A stretch of DNA of 64,000 nucleotides from Microbacterium neungamense. Lineage in GTDB: Bacteria; Actinomycetota; Actinomycetes; Actinomycetales; Microbacteriaceae. This document shows, piece by piece, positions 62,458 through 64,000 of the stretch; position 1 is the stretch's first letter; every line of letters starts with the position of its first letter. A program made the translations under genes and the position numbers. The notes under the pieces are model-generated. The model was not told where the DNA came from and ran no database searches. It worked only from the letters and a program-made list of their open reading frames with translations. Where the stretch lies: contig NZ_CP069717.1 in assembly GCF_024971095.1 (NCBI RefSeq), positions 868,001-932,000 of the forward strand. Reading direction: 5' to 3'.

Positions 62458-62458
62458 C

Positions 62459-63223
62459 GTGACCGCCGGAGGGCGCGCGTCGCGGCGGCATCGCCGCTGG
62501 CCGGTCGTGCTGGTCGTGCTCGTGCTGCTGGCGGCGGCCCTCGCCGTGGCGGCCGAGCTGGTGGCGCGCGCCGTGCTGCCGGGGGTGGTCCGCTCCCTGG
62601 TCGTCGAGCAGCTGGACCTGCCGGCCGATCAGCAGCTCGACGTCGAAGCCTCCGGCATCCTGCTGCCGCAGCTGATCGCCGGGCGACTCGACCGGCTGCG
62701 CCTCTCCTCCGAGCGGGTGACCCTCGAGGGCGTCACCGGGGCCGCGGACGTCACCGCGCAGGGCGTACCGCTCCGCGGCGGCGACATCGGTGCGGCGCAC
62801 GGCACGGTCCGCATCGACCAGGCGCAGCTCGTCGCGCTGCTGTCGCGCTCCGATCTGCCCGTCACCGATGTGACTCTCGAGGAGCCGAACGTCACCGCGA
62901 GCGGCGCGATCACGGTGTTCGGCGCCGACATCCCGGTGAGTGTGACGGCCACGCCCGGCGCGGATGCGGGGGAGCTGGTGCTCACACCCGTATCGGTGTC
63001 GGTCGGCGGGAGCGTGATCGACCTCGCCGGGCTCTCCGGACGGCTCGGCGACGTCGGAGAGCGCCTGTCCGCCCCGCAGCAGGTGTGCATCGCCGACCGG
63101 CTCCCCGCCGGGCTGATCCTGACCGGCCTGCGGATCGAGGGTGAGAGCGCCGTTGCCGAGATCGACATCGACGGCCGGATCGCGACGGACCCGGCCCTCC
63201 TCGACCCCGGCACCTGCCCCTGA
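62459..63223 (+). CDS. DUF2993 (LmeA-like) protein
   Basis: The 254-residue product has an N-terminal basic stretch and a membrane helix at about 15-38 (RWPVVLVVLVLLAAALAVAA), then a mostly beta DUF2993 domain (LEGVTGAADVTAQGVPLRGG, VTLEEPNVTASGAITVFGAD, ICIADRLP-like end). The mycobacterial member LmeA affects lipomannan synthesis and binds phosphoinositides, so an envelope role is plausible. The GTG follows the argS stop by one base (TGACGTGA), so they are probably co-transcribed. The stop codon is the first base triplet of a tandem repeat. Confidence 0.83.
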   Translation: MTAGGRASRRHRRWPVVLVVLVLLAAALAVAAELVARAVLPGVVRSLVVEQLDLPADQQLDVEASGILLPQLIAGRLDRLRLSSERVTLEGVTGAADVTAQGVPLRGGDIGAAHGTVRIDQAQLVALLSRSDLPVTDVTLEEPNVTASGAITVFGADIPVSVTATPGADAGELVLTPVSVSVGGSVIDLAGLSGRLGDVGERLSAPQQVCIADRLPAGLILTGLRIEGESAVAEIDIDGRIATDPALLDPGTCP

Positions 63224-63284
63224 CCCTCCCTCCCCCTGACCCTCCCTCCCCCTGACCCTCCTTCCCCCCGACCCTCCTTGCCCC
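63221..63284. repeat. Four tandem copies of a 16 bp unit
   Basis: The unit is close to TGACCCTCCCTCCCCC, with copies at 63221, 63237, 63253 and 63269 (the last two have one to three changes). The first copy holds the stop codon of the DUF2993 gene. The run is pyrimidine-rich on the plus strand. Confidence 0.85.
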
Positions 63285-63301
63285 CTGACTCCTTTCTTCG
63301 G

Positions 63302-63368
63302 GTTTGGGGCGGATTCTCACGATTGGGGCGGCGCAGGTCCGCCCCGGACGTGAGAATCCGCCCCAAAC
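63302..63368. repeat. Nested palindrome repeat, copy 2
   Basis: A 19 bp perfect outer stem (63302-63320 with 63350-63368) encloses the inner pair GGGGCGG (63325-63331) and CCGCCCC (63339-63345) with a 7-base loop. The layout matches copy 1 at 17591-17657. The outer stem differs by one base pair (C-G in copy 1, T-A here), a compensatory change. It lies between convergent genes. Confidence 0.85.
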
Positions 63369-63402
63369 GGGTCGGAGGGCGGGTCGGAGGGCGGGTCGGA
63401 GG
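63369..63402. repeat. Tandem copies of a 12 bp unit
   Basis: GGGTCGGAGGGC is repeated nearly three times right after the palindrome. Its complement is related to the pyrimidine-rich repeat on the other side, so the whole 63221-63435 region is an imperfect mirror. The remaining bases to the next gene hold only more GGGCGG-type sequence. Confidence 0.7.
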
Positions 63403-63435
63403 TGGTCGTGGGCGGGTCGGCGGGCGGAGGGCGGG

Positions 63436-64000
63436 TCAGGGGCGTTCGTCCTCGACGGCCTGCTGGGCGCTGCGCAGCTCCGCGGTCGCGATCTGCGCGT
63501 CCTGCTCCGCGCGACGCAGCCGGTGCTCGGCCAGAGTCTGCGCGCCGTAGCGATTCGCGACCCGGTCCTCGTCCTCGGCGGCGGCGGTGACGATGTAGGC
63601 GCTGGCGAGCAGGATCACCTGGGTGGACAGGTTCAGCCAGATCAGCAGGGCCAGCAGCGACGCGAACGACGCCAGCAGCGGGTTCGCGCGCGCCCCGCCG
63701 ACGAACAGCCCGGACAGCTCCTGCAGCACGAGCAGGCCGGCGCCGCCGATCATCGCGCCCGACCAGAGCGCGCGTGCGCGGGCCCGGACGCCGGCGAGGG
63801 CGCGGAACGCGGCCGCGATCAGCACCGTGTTCAGGGCGAACACGATCACCAGCGAGATCAGGCGCACCGACCAGAACAGCACCGGCGAATCCTCCGGCAG
63901 CCCGAGCAGCCCGCCCGCCCATCTCAGCACCGCACGGCCGGCGAAGGTGAGGGCGGCGGAGCCGACGAAGGCGGCCGCGATGATCGCCGCGAGGCTCAGA
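63436..64000 (-). CDS. YihY/BrkB family membrane protein, C-terminal part (5' end outside window)
   Basis: This is a multi-pass inner-membrane protein of the YihY (former ribonuclease BN) family, function unsettled. The window shows the last roughly 187 residues. They include LAAIIAAAFVGSAALTFAGR, four membrane helices, ALWSGAMIGGAGLLVLQELS and LLALLIWLNLSTQVILLASA, which is the typical late YihY segment. A charged, glutamine-rich cytosolic tail ends the chain. The gene continues past the window edge. Confidence 0.85.
   Translation of the reverse strand, partial: LSLAAIIAAAFVGSAALTFAGRAVLRWAGGLLGLPEDSPVLFWSVRLISLVIVFALNTVLIAAAFRALAGVRARARALWSGAMIGGAGLLVLQELSGLFVGGARANPLLASFASLLALLIWLNLSTQVILLASAYIVTAAAEDEDRVANRYGAQTLAEHRLRRAEQDAQIATAELRSAQQAVEDERP

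Noticed and set aside
63221..63402. CRISPR array from the regularly spaced repeats
   Set aside because: The units are 12 and 16 bp and directly adjacent, without spacers, and no cas genes are present.

Overview
The window is a 64 kb stretch of a very GC-rich chromosome whose gene content points to an actinobacterium of the Microbacteriaceae, most likely Microbacterium or a close relative. Markers are MtrB-LpqB, a WhiB protein, a sigma-R/RsrA pair, fused 2-oxoglutarate dehydrogenase Kgd, GuaB1, PdtaS and SufS-SufU. Many genes have a TANNNT or GAGAAT hexamer 6 to 9 nt before the start codon, which suggests leaderless transcription. The genus call is inference from gene content and style. There are no rRNA genes, CRISPR arrays, prophage genes or intact insertion sequences; one tRNA gene, Arg(CCG), is present.

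Layout. From 1 to 10 kb lies the end of mtrB, then lpqB, comF, hpf, a coiled-coil protein, a PadR regulator, a small secreted protein and secA. From 10 to 23 kb are two truncated genes meeting head to head, a GntR regulator with an aminotransferase, a CpaE-like ATPase with a SAF-domain membrane protein, then a block that follows mycobacterial gene order: Rv3235-like, pdtaS, whiB1, bcp, rsgA, aroA, sigH and rsrA. From 23 to 34 kb are kgd divergent from guaB1, two CNNM/CorC-type membrane proteins, an Old Yellow Enzyme homologue, nnrD, a membrane glycosyltransferase and a thiamine-binding protein. From 34 to 41 kb are a Nudix hydrolase, metX-metY for methionine synthesis, an SDR, ung, an acetyltransferase, a deaminase and a broken nucleobase permease. 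From 41 to 49 kb is a six-gene peptide-type ABC transporter operon with an alpha/beta hydrolase at its head, an AhpD-like protein and a tyrosine phosphatase. From 49 to 54 kb are a stand-alone SIP-domain protein behind an iron box, an HExxH protein, an arginase-fold protein, PspA and a TPM-domain membrane protein. From 54 to 64 kb are a DUF3097 protein with a repeat at its 3' end, trmB, a CPBP-like membrane protein, sufS-sufU, tRNA-Arg, an SGNH hydrolase, a second head-to-head truncated pair (sugar permease and BadF-type kinase), argS, a DUF2993 protein and the end of a YihY protein.

How the parts work together. Redox and envelope stress are prominent: SigH/RsrA, Bcp, WhiB1, AhpD-like, PspA and TPM proteins. 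The sigH upstream region holds a sequence matching the sigma-R promoter consensus with an 18 nt spacer, overlapping the aroA promoter. A second -10 box inside the sigH reading frame could give a short isoform. metY and metX form the acetylhomoserine sulfhydrylation route, and sufS-sufU supply sulfur for Fe-S clusters.

Five loci are decayed: two pairs of genes that both lack their 5' ends and meet head to head, a permease with an internal deletion, an acetyltransferase stub and a helix-turn-helix stub. Two copies of a nested palindrome in convergent intergenic spaces, with a compensatory base change in the stem, are the clearest repeat family. No obviously new multi-gene system was found. The best leads are the sigH promoter arrangement, the palindrome family, the deletion scars and the TPM-less paralogue of the TPM protein.
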